Shown: positions 51,844 through 61,902, numbered from the stretch's first letter. The stretch: DNA of 64,000 nucleotides from an uncultured bacterium (GCA_902776645.1 CACYQT010000005.1:1-64000), one strand, 5' to 3'. Numbers and translations are program-made. Notes: a model not told the origin generated them from the letters alone.

Positions 51844-52601
51844 TAATATGCAAGCCATTCGCGGGTTTCGATGAGCGATTCGCGGGACGGCTTCAGCGGG
51901 CTGTATTCGAGGCCGAGATAGCCCTTGAAGCCCGCTTCGTCGATCTTGCGGCAGAGGAACGGATAGTTCTGTTCGCCGTTCTTCATTTCGTGGCGGCCGG
52001 GGATGCCCGCCGCGTGGAAATGGCCGATGATGTCCAGATTCGTGAGGATCTTCTCCGTGACGTTGCCTTCCATGATGCCCGCGTGGTAGATGTCATAGAG
52101 GCCTTTGACGTTCGGCGAATCGACGCCCCATAGGATGGCGGCCATGTCTTCCGAATTGTCGACGTAGTAGTTCGGATGGTTGACGGCGGAGTTGAGAAGT
52201 TCGAGAACGATCGTGATGCCCGCTTTTTCGGCGATCGGGGCGACGCGTTTCAGACCTTCGATGACGTTCTTCGACAGCTGGCAGCGGGTGACGCGCGGGA
52301 TGAAGTTGCCGGAGAGGGCGATGACGTTCTTGCAGTTGAGGCGTTTGGCGATTTCGATGTCTTTCGGAAAGTTCGCGACGACTTCGTCATGCTTCGATGG
52401 ATCCGTGAGGTTGCCGATGCAGCTGGTGAAGCTCGTGATGGTCACGTTGTTCTTTTCGGCGGCTTTGGCGATGGCGTCGATGTCCTTGTTGCCGGGGCCC
52501 CAGAATTCAGCTGCGTTGTATCCGCAGTCCGCGACGGCGGCGATACGGTCGGCGAAGGGCAGTTCCGTGAAGAATAGTTCGAGGCAGGGAGTCAATTTCA
52601 T
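51843..52601 (-). CDS. TIM-barrel sugar isomerase/epimerase, hydroxypyruvate isomerase-like
   Basis: 252 residues of the xylose-isomerase-like TIM barrel fold: LTPCLELFFTELPFADRIAAVADCGYNAAEFW at the start, LELLNSAVNHPNYYVDN (metal-binding Glu), LYDIYHAGIMEGN (Asp and His) and GHFHAAGIPGRHE, ending GLEYSPLKPS. This set matches hydroxypyruvate isomerases and related sugar epimerases. It probably works with the neighbouring Gfo/Idh/MocA oxidoreductase on a sugar acid. The start at 52601 (AGGAA 9 bases upstream) was preferred to an ATG at 52652, whose extension is unlike the family. Confidence 0.83.
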   Translation of the reverse strand: MKLTPCLELFFTELPFADRIAAVADCGYNAAEFWGPGNKDIDAIAKAAEKNNVTITSFTSCIGNLTDPSKHDEVVANFPKDIEIAKRLNCKNVIALSGNFIPRVTRCQLSKNVIEGLKRVAPIAEKAGITIVLELLNSAVNHPNYYVDNSEDMAAILWGVDSPNVKGLYDIYHAGIMEGNVTEKILTNLDIIGHFHAAGIPGRHEMKNGEQNYPFLCRKIDEAGFKGYLGLEYSPLKPSRESLIETREWLAY

Positions 52602-52746
52602 AAATCTGTTCCTGATAGCGTATGATGTTCCGTGCGAAAAAAACTCAACCACTTATAATTTGTATGACGTGTGCAAAATGGCAAGTGCGTAAATGGCAAT
52701 TTTTTTGCGTAAAATCAAAAAAATGCAGGAAAAACGTCGATGACGG

Positions 52747-55302
52747 TCACCGTTCGATGGCAAACCACAGAGACGGGCAGGTCTTTTGGGCGGAGAACGC
52801 CCATTGGCCTTCCTTTTCTGTCGCGGGCAGTTCGCCGATGGCGTTTCCCGCTCCGTCCAAAGCTCTTACAGTCGGTTTCGCACCGCCGGGGAGCGTTACC
52901 GTGAACGGGATGAAAGGGGCGATGGTCGGCGGCTGGCCCCATTTGTCTTTCAACGTCGTGCGCTCTTCGTTCCATTGCATGCCGACGTTGGCGATTTTGC
53001 CGACGACGGCCATAAGCAGTTTTTTCGATTCCGCCAGCGGCCGTCCGTCCAAGGCGGCGACGGCGATGGCCGCCGTGTCCTTTTCCGGCAACGTCATGTT
53101 GAAGCGGAAGTCGCCGAGCATGATGTCGCGGTTGCCGATGAATCCTGTCGCGGCACGGATGGACGGTGCGTTGACCAGATAGACGCCATGTTGATTTTCG
53201 TCGATCGTCCATTCGATCTGCGGCGTCTTCAACGGCAGGCCGGTCAGACGGTCGGGAGCATCGCAAATGACTTCCAAACCGTTTGGTTTCAACGTTGTCC
53301 GAGTGATGGTGTTGCCGATCAACATCCGTGGATAACCGGAGATATTCGCGGCGGACAGATCCGGAATTTTGGCGGTGAGCGCATCGGCCATGAGGGTCTT
53401 TGGAACGGTGATCGTGGTGGCCGTCGTGGCCGTGTCGACCAGACGGCCGCGGAACATCATGGCTGCGAACGGTGCCATGACCATCTTGCCTGGATTGACG
53501 GACATGGCGAAATAGCCGTTCAGACGGCTTGGCATGGATGTCGTCCAAGGGCTTGCGTAGCTGAACTGGTAGATGGCGTCCCAATCTTGGAAAGCGCTGA
53601 AAGAGCCTAACATAGGGAACATCTCCGCATTGTGTTCATTCGGTGCGGGATGGTCGTATTCGGAAACGGTGAACGGCTTGCCGGCGACTCTTGCGCGGAT
53701 CAGATTCTGGAATGTGCCGCCGGTGGCGGAACTGGCCATCGGCGTGTTCGGAATCGTCCAATGGAGAGGGCTCCATGAATGGCCTTCCGCGAAGTGCGGA
53801 TGCTCCCAGTAGGCGTGCGCGTCGATGTAGTCGCAGAGTTCGGCTTCTCTGACCATGCCGTAGGCGGCCGTGTAGTTCGCCTGCGTGTCGATAACCAATG
53901 CCTTCAGGCCGAGTTCGTTCTTCAGATAGGCGACCATGTTCTTGGTGAAGTTGTATTCCGTCTCGATGAGAAATTGACGGAAGTCTCTGCGGCAGAAGAC
54001 AGTGGAAGTGCCTTCCGGCAGTTCCACCGTGTCGAAGCTCTGCTGGTTCTTATAGTCGTAGGGCTCGTTGCCTTCATGCAGTTCGATGTCCTTCAGCTGG
54101 ATTTCGAGGCCGGTATCATGGCCGCCTAAATTAAATGTAAAGCGTGTCCGTTTGTTCGGCATGTAATTTTGGACGGTCGCGATCAGCTTGAATTCCTGCC
54201 ATTCCGGCGTGAGTTTGACGCGGTTCGGGGAGTATACTCGCCATGGCGGCTCATGGAGGCCGAGATTGACGTTGATGGTGCGGTTGGCGGTCGCGCGCGC
54301 TTTGAATTTAACGGTATAGTTCTGATTCTCCTTGTAGGGCACGTCCGGAAAATGGATCTGGTAGGCCCATGCGGTGGAGCCGTCCTGCAGCAGTTTGCAG
54401 TCATAGTCGTGCGGCCCTGTTTTCGTGACTTCGAAGAAGCCTTTTTTTTGACCTTCCACGACGATGGCGGTGTTTTCAATCAGATTGACGGGCGAATACG
54501 GCTGCAGCCCGTTGCTCCAAGAATCCTGCAAGTCTTTGAACGATTTGTATTTGCGAGCTAGCCACGAACGCCACTGGCGAAGGAGTTCCGCGCCGATCAC
54601 GTGGCCTTTGAGAAGCTCCAGATTGTCGATTCTGTCCAATTGCGAAATGGTATTTTCATTGTTGATTTCGACGAACGCGATCATCGGATCGTTGATCGGC
54701 GCCAATCCCGTGTATGGATTGACGGTTGTCAGCAGTTCCTTCGCGTATTTCCGTTGGCTTTCGACGAAAGGCGGATAGAAGCGGTCGAGCGCCTTGCCGT
54801 ACTTGAACGTCTTGCTCAAATCGCCGAGGCCATTGTAAACACGTGAGACGTGCAGATTTAGATTGGAATAGATTCCATTCTCGCGCAACTGGAACATCAG
54901 CCAGTGCAACTTGTCCAGCATGGCAGGATCGAGAGCCGTCTTTTCCTTGTTAAGGATATGGCGGTTGTCGAGATGATGGAAGCGGATGATGTTGAATCCC
55001 ATCTGCTTCATGCGTCCCGCCAGGCGTGGCGCAAGCTCTTTTTCCGGAAACGCGTTGTTGAAGCAGAGATTCGATCCGAAGAAGCGGACGGGGCTGCCGG
55101 ACGCCGTCTTGAAATGGCCGCCGTCGACGACGATCCGCTCCGTCGCCTTGGACGGATTCAGAAAGTCAACGGACGCAAGGCTGTCCGACGACAGGACGCG
55201 TGCGTCGACTGTGAAGGGGAACCATCCTTCTGGAATCTGCACGGCTTCCTGCGCCATGGCGGCGAGGCAGATGGCGGCTAATGCGCTGATGACTTTTTTC
55301 AT
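52747..55302 (-). CDS. secreted clan GH-A glycoside hydrolase with inserted carbohydrate-binding domain
   Basis: 851 residues. Signal peptide to about residue 18. The first part of a (beta/alpha)8 barrel carries VRFFGSNLCF, NIIRFHHLDN and the acid/base motif EINNEN (Glu 216); the nucleophile is the Glu of TVSEYDHP (Glu 548). Between them, about residues 285-415, lies a beta-sandwich resembling CBM4/9-type carbohydrate-binding modules (YTVKFKARA, LTPEWQEFKLIA, FNLGGHDTGLEIQLKDIEL). A C-terminal beta domain follows (about 640-851). The target polysaccharide is unknown. It lies 21 bases after another large glycoside hydrolase. Confidence 0.82.
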   Translation of the reverse strand: MKKVISALAAICLAAMAQEAVQIPEGWFPFTVDARVLSSDSLASVDFLNPSKATERIVVDGGHFKTASGSPVRFFGSNLCFNNAFPEKELAPRLAGRMKQMGFNIIRFHHLDNRHILNKEKTALDPAMLDKLHWLMFQLRENGIYSNLNLHVSRVYNGLGDLSKTFKYGKALDRFYPPFVESQRKYAKELLTTVNPYTGLAPINDPMIAFVEINNENTISQLDRIDNLELLKGHVIGAELLRQWRSWLARKYKSFKDLQDSWSNGLQPYSPVNLIENTAIVVEGQKKGFFEVTKTGPHDYDCKLLQDGSTAWAYQIHFPDVPYKENQNYTVKFKARATANRTINVNLGLHEPPWRVYSPNRVKLTPEWQEFKLIATVQNYMPNKRTRFTFNLGGHDTGLEIQLKDIELHEGNEPYDYKNQQSFDTVELPEGTSTVFCRRDFRQFLIETEYNFTKNMVAYLKNELGLKALVIDTQANYTAAYGMVREAELCDYIDAHAYWEHPHFAEGHSWSPLHWTIPNTPMASSATGGTFQNLIRARVAGKPFTVSEYDHPAPNEHNAEMFPMLGSFSAFQDWDAIYQFSYASPWTTSMPSRLNGYFAMSVNPGKMVMAPFAAMMFRGRLVDTATTATTITVPKTLMADALTAKIPDLSAANISGYPRMLIGNTITRTTLKPNGLEVICDAPDRLTGLPLKTPQIEWTIDENQHGVYLVNAPSIRAATGFIGNRDIMLGDFRFNMTLPEKDTAAIAVAALDGRPLAESKKLLMAVVGKIANVGMQWNEERTTLKDKWGQPPTIAPFIPFTVTLPGGAKPTVRALDGAGNAIGELPATEKEGQWAFSAQKTCPSLWFAIER

Positions 55303-55323
55303 GGAGAAATCCCTCCCTGTCAG

Positions 55324-58164
55324 TTACTTCCATATTCTTATGGCGTGTTTCTGTGCGTCTCCGAGATTGCCTTTTCCAGCGAAGGCGGCAAAATAGAACG
55401 GCACGTCCGGCTGATACGTGCCGTTCGGCGGCAATGCAATCGGATCAGGGAAAAAGCGGACGAGATCCGGATGGTAGGAGCCGCGATTTTCGTCATACCA
55501 TGGATGGATGGTGATGTCGTCGAAGGATCCGGCGGCGAAGGCGAAATAGCGTTGGTTGCCAGGAGCGAGCCAGCCGTCGAATTTCGGAGCCTTCCAGACG
55601 CGCGGGGCGATTTGGCGATCTCTTTCCGTGGAGACTTCCATCTTGCCGTCGAATCGCGCGAAGAAGCGGAGGAAGATGCCGCGGATATTGATGGGAATAT
55701 CGCTCAGATTATGTACTTTCTGGAATTGCGCGAGCATCCAGTCCGCGTCTTTTGGAATGACGAGCGCATATTCGATTTTGAACGACTTCTTGTCCGCGGC
55801 GTCCGCTCTTGGAATGTAGTCGGAGATGATTTCGAGTCTTGTGCAGTCCTTCTCCTGGATGAGCGTGAGGCGGGACATTTTGTTGATGTCGTTCCACAGG
55901 AGGCCGCCTTTGTCGTTTTCATAATGGAGCAGGGCGCCGAAGTTGCCGATCTGCTGGCCGTCGAAATCAATCTGGAGGAACGTTTCGCTTTCCTTTGTAT
56001 AAATATGGAAACGGCCGGCGTCGACGGAAAACTGCGGTTTGGGATTCTGTGTGAAATCAAAGACCGTCTTCTGGAGGGCGGTCGGGCGTTTCGACATGTC
56101 CAGATACTGGTCATAGAGTGCATGCTCCGCGAGAGGCTTGTCGTATTTAGGCGCGGGGATGGGAGCGAGGCGGGCTTCTTTGGCATGATGCTGGATGTCC
56201 GTGAAGAGTTTCACAAGTCCTTCGTACGGTTTGCCTTCCAGATTGATGATGCCGTAGTTGGAATTTTCAGGGAAGGCATGGGAGATGCCCAGCGGCGGCT
56301 GATCGACCCACATGAAGTAGTCATAACCGATCAGGAAAGGCATGGACAGCATGGTGCGGGCGAAGATTTCCGTCGCCTTGGCGCGTTCCGCCTGTGTCTT
56401 GAAGCGCTGTCCTGCGCCGTAAGTGCATGGCAGGCCGGAATCTAGAGCGGGGAAGGACCATTCCGTGATGAGGCAGGGGCGCTTCGTCCATTCATAGACG
56501 CGTTTGAAGTCGTCCAGCAGGGGGAGGCGTTTTTCGTCGATTCGCGGCGTGTAAGCGGCCTCCGCGTCGAGATCGACACTGCCGTAATAGTTCCAAGTCA
56601 ATACGTCGGAATACTTTCCGGCGGTTTCCCATACGACGGGATGGCTTCCGTCGATGCCTGCGAAACGGCATCCGAGAAGCATGTGGTTGGGATCGACTTT
56701 GCGCAGTTCGTCATGGACGGTGCCGAAATAGATTTCCGCGATGAGGCGGAGGAAGTCCGTCTTGATGGCCTTTTGCTCGTCCGTCGCGTTGGGGAGCTTA
56801 TCCAGCTTGAGGATGTCGTCGAATTCTTTAATGGAGGTCTCCCAGACTTTGTTGAATGCAGCGACGTCGTTGTTCGCTTTTTGTTTAAGGAAATCACGGA
56901 GAGCAAGCTTGGCGGTGTGGGTAGAGTTTTTCCGCATGACGGTGTCGAAAAGACCGCCGTAGTTGGAGCCATGACCCCACCAGCAGAGTTCGTTGTCGAT
57001 GAAATAGCCGAAAAGCCATGGATTGTTCGCCTGCGATTTGCAGACGATATTGATGCGGTATTCGCACCATTTGCGGAACTTCGGATGGAAGACGTTCGGG
57101 AAGGCGGTGCAGGGGGCGCTCTTGTTGGGCGTGAGGTCGAATTCGTCTCCGAACGTGGCCATGGTGTCGCCGACGTTGATGACGATCGCGTGGGCCATGC
57201 CTCGCTGACGGAGGGCCCCGTCGCCGCCCATGAGCATGTTGAAGCCCCATGACGTCAGACGGTCGAGTGTTTCGACTTCCCACTCGCCTTTGTTCTTGAA
57301 GCGTTTGTCATTGAATTCCTTGTGCAGATGGCGGTTGATGAATTCGCACCAATGCCCCCAGTAGCTGACATGGTCGATGCCGAAGACGACGAAGCCGCGG
57401 CCGAGCGGGTCATACGCCCACCAACGGCCGTCGTCGTCCTTTTTGACATGGAAGAAGCCAGTCGCTTTGTCGTGCATGTCCGGAATGAAGCTGTTGCAGT
57501 TGTATGGTGGGAAGGTATCCTGAACGTCATCCTGCATGACAGTTCCTGACCATTCGCCCTGTATGTTCTTGTAATCCACGACCATGGCGCTCGTGCTGAG
57601 GAACGGGCGGACAAAATTGACGGGGCTGTCATCCCTGAATTGCCATGTGCGTTGGAAAATCACTTCGCCGTTCGGGGCCGTCACCGTTCCAGTGACGATG
57701 CCTTTGGTCTTGCTGATTTTCAGAAGATACGGCGTGTCGTACTGCCAATTTTCATCAATGACACGGTTGTCGATTTCCTGCAGATTGTCGTTGCCGGGCC
57801 ATGCGCCTTTGAACCTCTGGTGAAGTTCGATGAAATGCCGTCTGTTGGCGGCTATCGGTGACTCCACGAGGGCGAGATGGTAGTGGTTGTTGCTGTCGTA
57901 CCACAGTCCGACGCCAGCCGTCGCATATTGTTCGCCTGTGCGGGACTTCACGGTGACGACGGCGGAAATCTCGCAGTTTTCAGACAGCGGAGCAGGCGTG
58001 TATCGCAGTCCGCCGCCGCTGGTTACAGTCTGGAAGCCGTTTGGCGTCTCCTTCCATGCAAGCGGATTGCCGTACCAGTTGTCAAGACCGAGTTTCAAAT
58101 CTGCTGCGGAGAGGGAGGCGACAGCCGCCATGGTTAGAAAGAATGACAGGATGGGATGGTTCAT
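55324..58164 (-). CDS. secreted beta-agarase-like (GH50-type) glycoside hydrolase
   Basis: 946 residues. Signal peptide (to about residue 20), an N-terminal beta-sandwich (about 22-205) of LamG or CBM kind, a barrel whose start FFHVKKDDDGRWWAYDPLGRGFVVFGIDH strongly recalls GH50/GH86 agarases, acid/base Glu 392 in FIDNELCWWG, and nucleophile Glu 568 in CLITEWSFPA, then a C-terminal beta domain. It probably cuts a beta-linked galactan or related polymer; agarose specificity is not proven. It has a good AGGAG site and probably shares a transcript with the next hydrolase and the two membrane proteins upstream. Confidence 0.8.
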   Translation of the reverse strand: MNHPILSFFLTMAAVASLSAADLKLGLDNWYGNPLAWKETPNGFQTVTSGGGLRYTPAPLSENCEISAVVTVKSRTGEQYATAGVGLWYDSNNHYHLALVESPIAANRRHFIELHQRFKGAWPGNDNLQEIDNRVIDENWQYDTPYLLKISKTKGIVTGTVTAPNGEVIFQRTWQFRDDSPVNFVRPFLSTSAMVVDYKNIQGEWSGTVMQDDVQDTFPPYNCNSFIPDMHDKATGFFHVKKDDDGRWWAYDPLGRGFVVFGIDHVSYWGHWCEFINRHLHKEFNDKRFKNKGEWEVETLDRLTSWGFNMLMGGDGALRQRGMAHAIVINVGDTMATFGDEFDLTPNKSAPCTAFPNVFHPKFRKWCEYRINIVCKSQANNPWLFGYFIDNELCWWGHGSNYGGLFDTVMRKNSTHTAKLALRDFLKQKANNDVAAFNKVWETSIKEFDDILKLDKLPNATDEQKAIKTDFLRLIAEIYFGTVHDELRKVDPNHMLLGCRFAGIDGSHPVVWETAGKYSDVLTWNYYGSVDLDAEAAYTPRIDEKRLPLLDDFKRVYEWTKRPCLITEWSFPALDSGLPCTYGAGQRFKTQAERAKATEIFARTMLSMPFLIGYDYFMWVDQPPLGISHAFPENSNYGIINLEGKPYEGLVKLFTDIQHHAKEARLAPIPAPKYDKPLAEHALYDQYLDMSKRPTALQKTVFDFTQNPKPQFSVDAGRFHIYTKESETFLQIDFDGQQIGNFGALLHYENDKGGLLWNDINKMSRLTLIQEKDCTRLEIISDYIPRADAADKKSFKIEYALVIPKDADWMLAQFQKVHNLSDIPINIRGIFLRFFARFDGKMEVSTERDRQIAPRVWKAPKFDGWLAPGNQRYFAFAAGSFDDITIHPWYDENRGSYHPDLVRFFPDPIALPPNGTYQPDVPFYFAAFAGKGNLGDAQKHAIRIWK

Positions 58165-58185
58165 GTGTGTCTCCTTGTTATAATA

Positions 58186-59427
58186 TTATAAATGGTTAGA
58201 AGCGATTTTGAGACGATCGACGGCGGCGGCCACGGCGGTGGCCGCCAATAGCCCGAGAAGCGGCGTGAAATACAGCGTGAAACGGCCGTCGTTGTCGTTG
58301 AAGGTCAATGCGACCACGACGGCGTGGGCGATGACGAAGGCGGTCGCCATGCGGATATGGCGGCTTTTCCAGCCAAGCCATGCTCCGATAAAGGCAAGTA
58401 ACGTCAGCGGAACATGATAGACAAGCAGGAAAAGATTGTGCTTCCATGAATAGGACGGCCGGATGCGCAAGAACATGACGGCGAGGCGTTTGACGACAAG
58501 CCACGCGGAGGCGACCGGATGGCGGATGCCGTAGAGCAGACCGCTCGTCAAATCGGTCTTCGCCAGATCTGCCGGCGGCATTTTGACCCGCCAGAGATCT
58601 TCCTGCCAGACGACTTCGCCTGTATAGAGTTTTACGGAAGGGCTTTCCTTCTGGATGCCTTCGTTGAAGGAACGCCCCGCAAAAGCCATGGTGAGGAAGA
58701 TGGCGATGACGCAGACGACGGCGACAAGTTTGCTCCAGACGGACTTCAGAAGATTGACGGCCCAGTAGATGGCCACGGCGGGCAGAAGGATCCAGCCAGT
58801 CGGACGAATGAACGCCGTAAGGAAGGTCAATGCAAATATTTCTGGAATCCTTACGGCTGTTTTCCGCTCCGTCGCCCAGACGGCGAGCCACGCGATGACA
58901 CAGACAACGGATGTGTAAAGCGATTCCGTCATGACGGCGGTATGCCAGGCGGAGAATTCCGGATTCAGGGCGAAAAGCAGGCCAGTCGCGACCGCCGCAT
59001 GGAAGGCGAAACGATTAGCCGCGTTGGCCTCGAAGGCAGCGTTCATGACGGCGGCGCAGGCGATGCAGGCCATGATGATTTGCAGGAAGATCAACGGGAA
59101 GAGCGTATGGCCGCAGGAAAGGGAGGCGGCGGTGACGGCGATGTATCCCATGTAGGATTTCTGTGTCTTGTCGAACGGCCGCCCGTCGATGATTTTCTCT
59201 CCGCCTTCGATATACCGCCATGAGTCTCCCGTGAAACGGATGCCGGCCGGTGTTTCGGCGCGCCATTCAGCCGGGCCGGAAAAACCATGCATGGGAAAGA
59301 CTTGCGGATGCGTCAAAAAGAAAATGGCGATTATGACAAGACCGACACAGGCGATCAGCCATGCCGTCAGGAGCGGCGTGGTTGCAAGACGCTTGAGTGT
59401 GGATTGTACTAGGCTATTTTTCGACAT
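58186..59427 (-). CDS. polytopic membrane protein, GT39/ArnT-like glycosyltransferase fold
   Basis: 413 residues with about ten helices. A periplasmic loop after the first helix contains FTGDSWRYIEGGEKIIDGRPFD, in which the Asp-containing segment resembles the catalytic first loop of GT-C enzymes. Members transfer sugars from polyprenyl-phosphate donors on the outer face of the membrane. Substrate unknown. It overlaps the next membrane gene by 14 bases, and the two probably act together. Confidence 0.7.
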   Translation of the reverse strand: MSKNSLVQSTLKRLATTPLLTAWLIACVGLVIIAIFFLTHPQVFPMHGFSGPAEWRAETPAGIRFTGDSWRYIEGGEKIIDGRPFDKTQKSYMGYIAVTAASLSCGHTLFPLIFLQIIMACIACAAVMNAAFEANAANRFAFHAAVATGLLFALNPEFSAWHTAVMTESLYTSVVCVIAWLAVWATERKTAVRIPEIFALTFLTAFIRPTGWILLPAVAIYWAVNLLKSVWSKLVAVVCVIAIFLTMAFAGRSFNEGIQKESPSVKLYTGEVVWQEDLWRVKMPPADLAKTDLTSGLLYGIRHPVASAWLVVKRLAVMFLRIRPSYSWKHNLFLLVYHVPLTLLAFIGAWLGWKSRHIRMATAFVIAHAVVVALTFNDNDGRFTLYFTPLLGLLAATAVAAAVDRLKIASNHL

Positions 59428-61243
59428 AGATTTCTATGCTTGCTTCGAACGGGAGGGGGAGCGGCCTGCCGTTCGACAGGTATTTTGTCCTGTCATAGGT
59501 GCGCAGCCTGTCGATGCCAAGACCGATTTCAGTGGATCCGTTCACAATCAGGGCGATGGTCGCCGTGCCGTCGTCGTTGAGCGTGAGTCTGTCAAATTTT
59601 GCTTCTAGCCACGGGATGAAACGGTGCTGTGCGATTTCCGGCGTAAGACGTTGGGAACCATTGATAAATGTCGCCGTGAAGGGGGCGCGGGCCTGATTGA
59701 AGAACGGAATGCGGACGGTTGTCGGACGGCTGGCGAACAGGTCGCGGTCTTCCTGCGGGATGATCAACGTCTTCTGGATTTCCAACGGACCGTCTGCGGA
59801 AGGATTGATGCCTTCCATGCCGCCTTCGCAGAACGGGCCATGGTCATAGATCAGGACGCCATCCTTTCCGTTGACGGCGATGCCGTTCGGGCGGATGGCG
59901 CGGATGATGTCCGCTTCATAGAGGTCTTGGTAAAGCGTGAAAGCGGAGCAGACGATGAAGGCCGCGCAGGCGGCGGCAAGCCCCGCCAGAACGAGACGCT
60001 GTCGTCCTTTGTCCGGATTGGGCTGGTTTCGTGTCTGCCAGGCGTCCATGAGACGTTGGCAGAAAACGGCGGCGAGCACGCAGAGCAGCGGCACGATGCC
60101 GATGCGGAAACGCGCAAGAATGTAGAACATCGCCGTCGCGCCAAAATAGACGACGACCAGCATGAAAAGAAGCAGGCGGCTTGGCGAACGGAATCTCCAG
60201 CAGGACAGCAGGGCGGCCAGCGCGGGAATGGCGAACAGCCAGAAGGGCAGAAGCAGCTTGAGAAGCGGGCAGTTTTTGCCGTGGATTTCTATGTTGACGT
60301 TGTTCGGAATCTCCTTCCGATACCAGAAGAGAAGGACTTTTCTAAATTGCAATTCAATGACTTGCAGCGGTGATTCCTTGAACCACTGGATGATGTGCGA
60401 CGGGACGGAGACGCGGCCTTCCTCCGGCCGTTTGTCCGAATCGTTGCACCATTCATGGTAGGTCATCGGGTATTCGAGCCCTCCGGGAGGCGCTTCCGGC
60501 GTGTTGCCCAACGCGAGCACTTTGTCTCCCGCCGTCGAAGGGCCGCACCAGCGGCCCGTGTAGCGGTAGTTCACGATGCTGAATGGCAGTTGCGGCAAAT
60601 AGAAGATGACGATGGTCACGGCGGCGACGGCCGCGCCTTTCGCGATTTTCCGGCGGTTGCGCCAAAGGATGAACGCCAGAATGAACGGCAGGAAGAGCAG
60701 GGCGTTGCCGCGCGTCAGGGCGGCGCAGGAGAGCACGACGGCTGACAGCATCCACAAAAGCCATGTGTTGCGCTTCCATGAACGGACCAGCAGCCAGAAG
60801 AGCAGGGCGAGCCAGAAGCTGTTCAGCACTTCGAACAAAAGAAATGGCGTGTAGAACGCATGGAACCGCGCCAATGCAAGCAGCACTGCCGCGATCAGCC
60901 CCGCTTTTCGGCCGTACAATTGCGCGGTTCCAAGCCCGACGAGCCATACGGCCAGCGAGCCGAGCAGTGTCTGCATGACCATGACCAATGCCGTGGAACT
61001 GGAGACGATGGACAGGCAGAACGGCAGGAAGACCGTGTAGTAGAACGGCTGGTAGTCGTAGTGGTCCGGCCAGTTCCCTTTCAGAATATCCTTGGCCATC
61101 GTCAGGTAGGTGGCCATGTCCGTCTGGACGTTCGGCGTCTGGACATCCGGTGCATTGAAAAGCTGGACGCAGATGATCGTACGGATGATCAATGCGATGA
61201 TCGTTATGGAAAGGAGTAAGCAGAGGAATCGTTTTGTTTTCAT
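59414..61243 (-). CDS. polytopic membrane protein, GT39/PMT-like glycosyltransferase
   Basis: 609 residues. About ten to eleven helices span residues 5-470, with the loop VQTDMATYLTMAKDILKGNW after the first helix (Asp plus Tyr, as in dolichyl-phosphate-mannose transferases). The C-terminal about 150 residues form a soluble extracytoplasmic beta domain (AVNGKDGVLIYDHG, FDRLTLNDDGTATIALIVNGS). It is the first gene of a four-gene run with the 413-residue homologue and two glycoside hydrolases. The acceptor is unknown. Confidence 0.76.
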   Translation of the reverse strand: MKTKRFLCLLLSITIIALIIRTIICVQLFNAPDVQTPNVQTDMATYLTMAKDILKGNWPDHYDYQPFYYTVFLPFCLSIVSSSTALVMVMQTLLGSLAVWLVGLGTAQLYGRKAGLIAAVLLALARFHAFYTPFLLFEVLNSFWLALLFWLLVRSWKRNTWLLWMLSAVVLSCAALTRGNALLFLPFILAFILWRNRRKIAKGAAVAAVTIVIFYLPQLPFSIVNYRYTGRWCGPSTAGDKVLALGNTPEAPPGGLEYPMTYHEWCNDSDKRPEEGRVSVPSHIIQWFKESPLQVIELQFRKVLLFWYRKEIPNNVNIEIHGKNCPLLKLLLPFWLFAIPALAALLSCWRFRSPSRLLLFMLVVVYFGATAMFYILARFRIGIVPLLCVLAAVFCQRLMDAWQTRNQPNPDKGRQRLVLAGLAAACAAFIVCSAFTLYQDLYEADIIRAIRPNGIAVNGKDGVLIYDHGPFCEGGMEGINPSADGPLEIQKTLIIPQEDRDLFASRPTTVRIPFFNQARAPFTATFINGSQRLTPEIAQHRFIPWLEAKFDRLTLNDDGTATIALIVNGSTEIGLGIDRLRTYDRTKYLSNGRPLPLPFEASIEIYVEK

Positions 61244-61294
61244 GGTGGAAACAGGAAGCCGATGATTGACCGTGTTTACAGGATATTTTCCGGT

Positions 61295-61546
61295 TTAGGG
61301 AATGCTTACCGGCAATCCGTCTTGGTAAAGTGTTTCTGGAGCTATATCCGCCATTTCATCCCAATACACGGTCTGACCGTCGCAACGGACTGAACGGAAA
61401 GTCTCTTCTGACTTCAATTTCCGGAAAACCGGCATTCCCAGAAATGGCGTCATGTCGTAAATTTTTCGGCTGCCGTCGGCAAATAGGCAAAGAAGACGAT
61501 GACCTTCCAATGCGGTCACATTTTTTACACACCATTTCATTTCCAT
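61295..61546 (-). CDS. DUF2442 domain protein
   Basis: 83 residues. The pattern LLCLFADGSRKIYDMTPFL ... VYWDEMADIAPETLY fits DUF2442. Such small proteins often sit beside DUF4160 proteins, as here, and the pair has been compared to toxin-antitoxin modules, though function is not settled. I start at the ATG ending at 61546, which has GGGAG 7 bases upstream; a preceding TTG is in frame but less likely. Confidence 0.85.
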   Translation of the reverse strand: MEMKWCVKNVTALEGHRLLCLFADGSRKIYDMTPFLGMPVFRKLKSEETFRSVRCDGQTVYWDEMADIAPETLYQDGLPVSIP

Positions 61547-61565
61547 CAAGGTTCTCCCGTTTCCA

Positions 61566-61754
61566 TCATCCCAATGGCGCTATCTTGAACATTTCACGAC
61601 GGTCTCGCCTCGACAGTTCTCCTTCCAGCACATCTCCGCTGGCAATGTCAATGACAGCGCGATCTTCACCATGCCGTGCATGAAAATGCGGCGGGATATG
61701 CTCGTTGTAGAACATTTCAACGATAATTCCGTAGAAAAGTGAAATAACTGGCAT
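61566..61754 (-). CDS. DUF4160 domain protein, internally shortened
   Basis: 62 residues. The start PVISLFYGIIVEMFYNEHIPPHFHARHGE and DVLEGELSRR match DUF4160, which usually runs about 80-90 residues and ends in a KIxPL-type tail. Here ELSRRDRREM leads straight into FKIAPLG, so the central helix (normally about 22-24 residues containing the EWAELH region) is missing while the tail is kept. It may be inactive, or the deletion may be tolerated. DUF2442 follows after 19 bp. Confidence 0.78.
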   Translation of the reverse strand: MPVISLFYGIIVEMFYNEHIPPHFHARHGEDRAVIDIASGDVLEGELSRRDRREMFKIAPLG

Positions 61755-61902
61755 CTTTTTGTATCCTTATGTATAAGAGATTTGGCTTTAATGTAGCCCC
61801 ATCCTCCTCATTGGCAAATGGACATTGACAAAAACTAAAACAGTTGCTCCTTCCTCCTCCCCGAAAAATTACTGCTTTGTTTTGCCAGCAGAATGATTTT
61901 TT

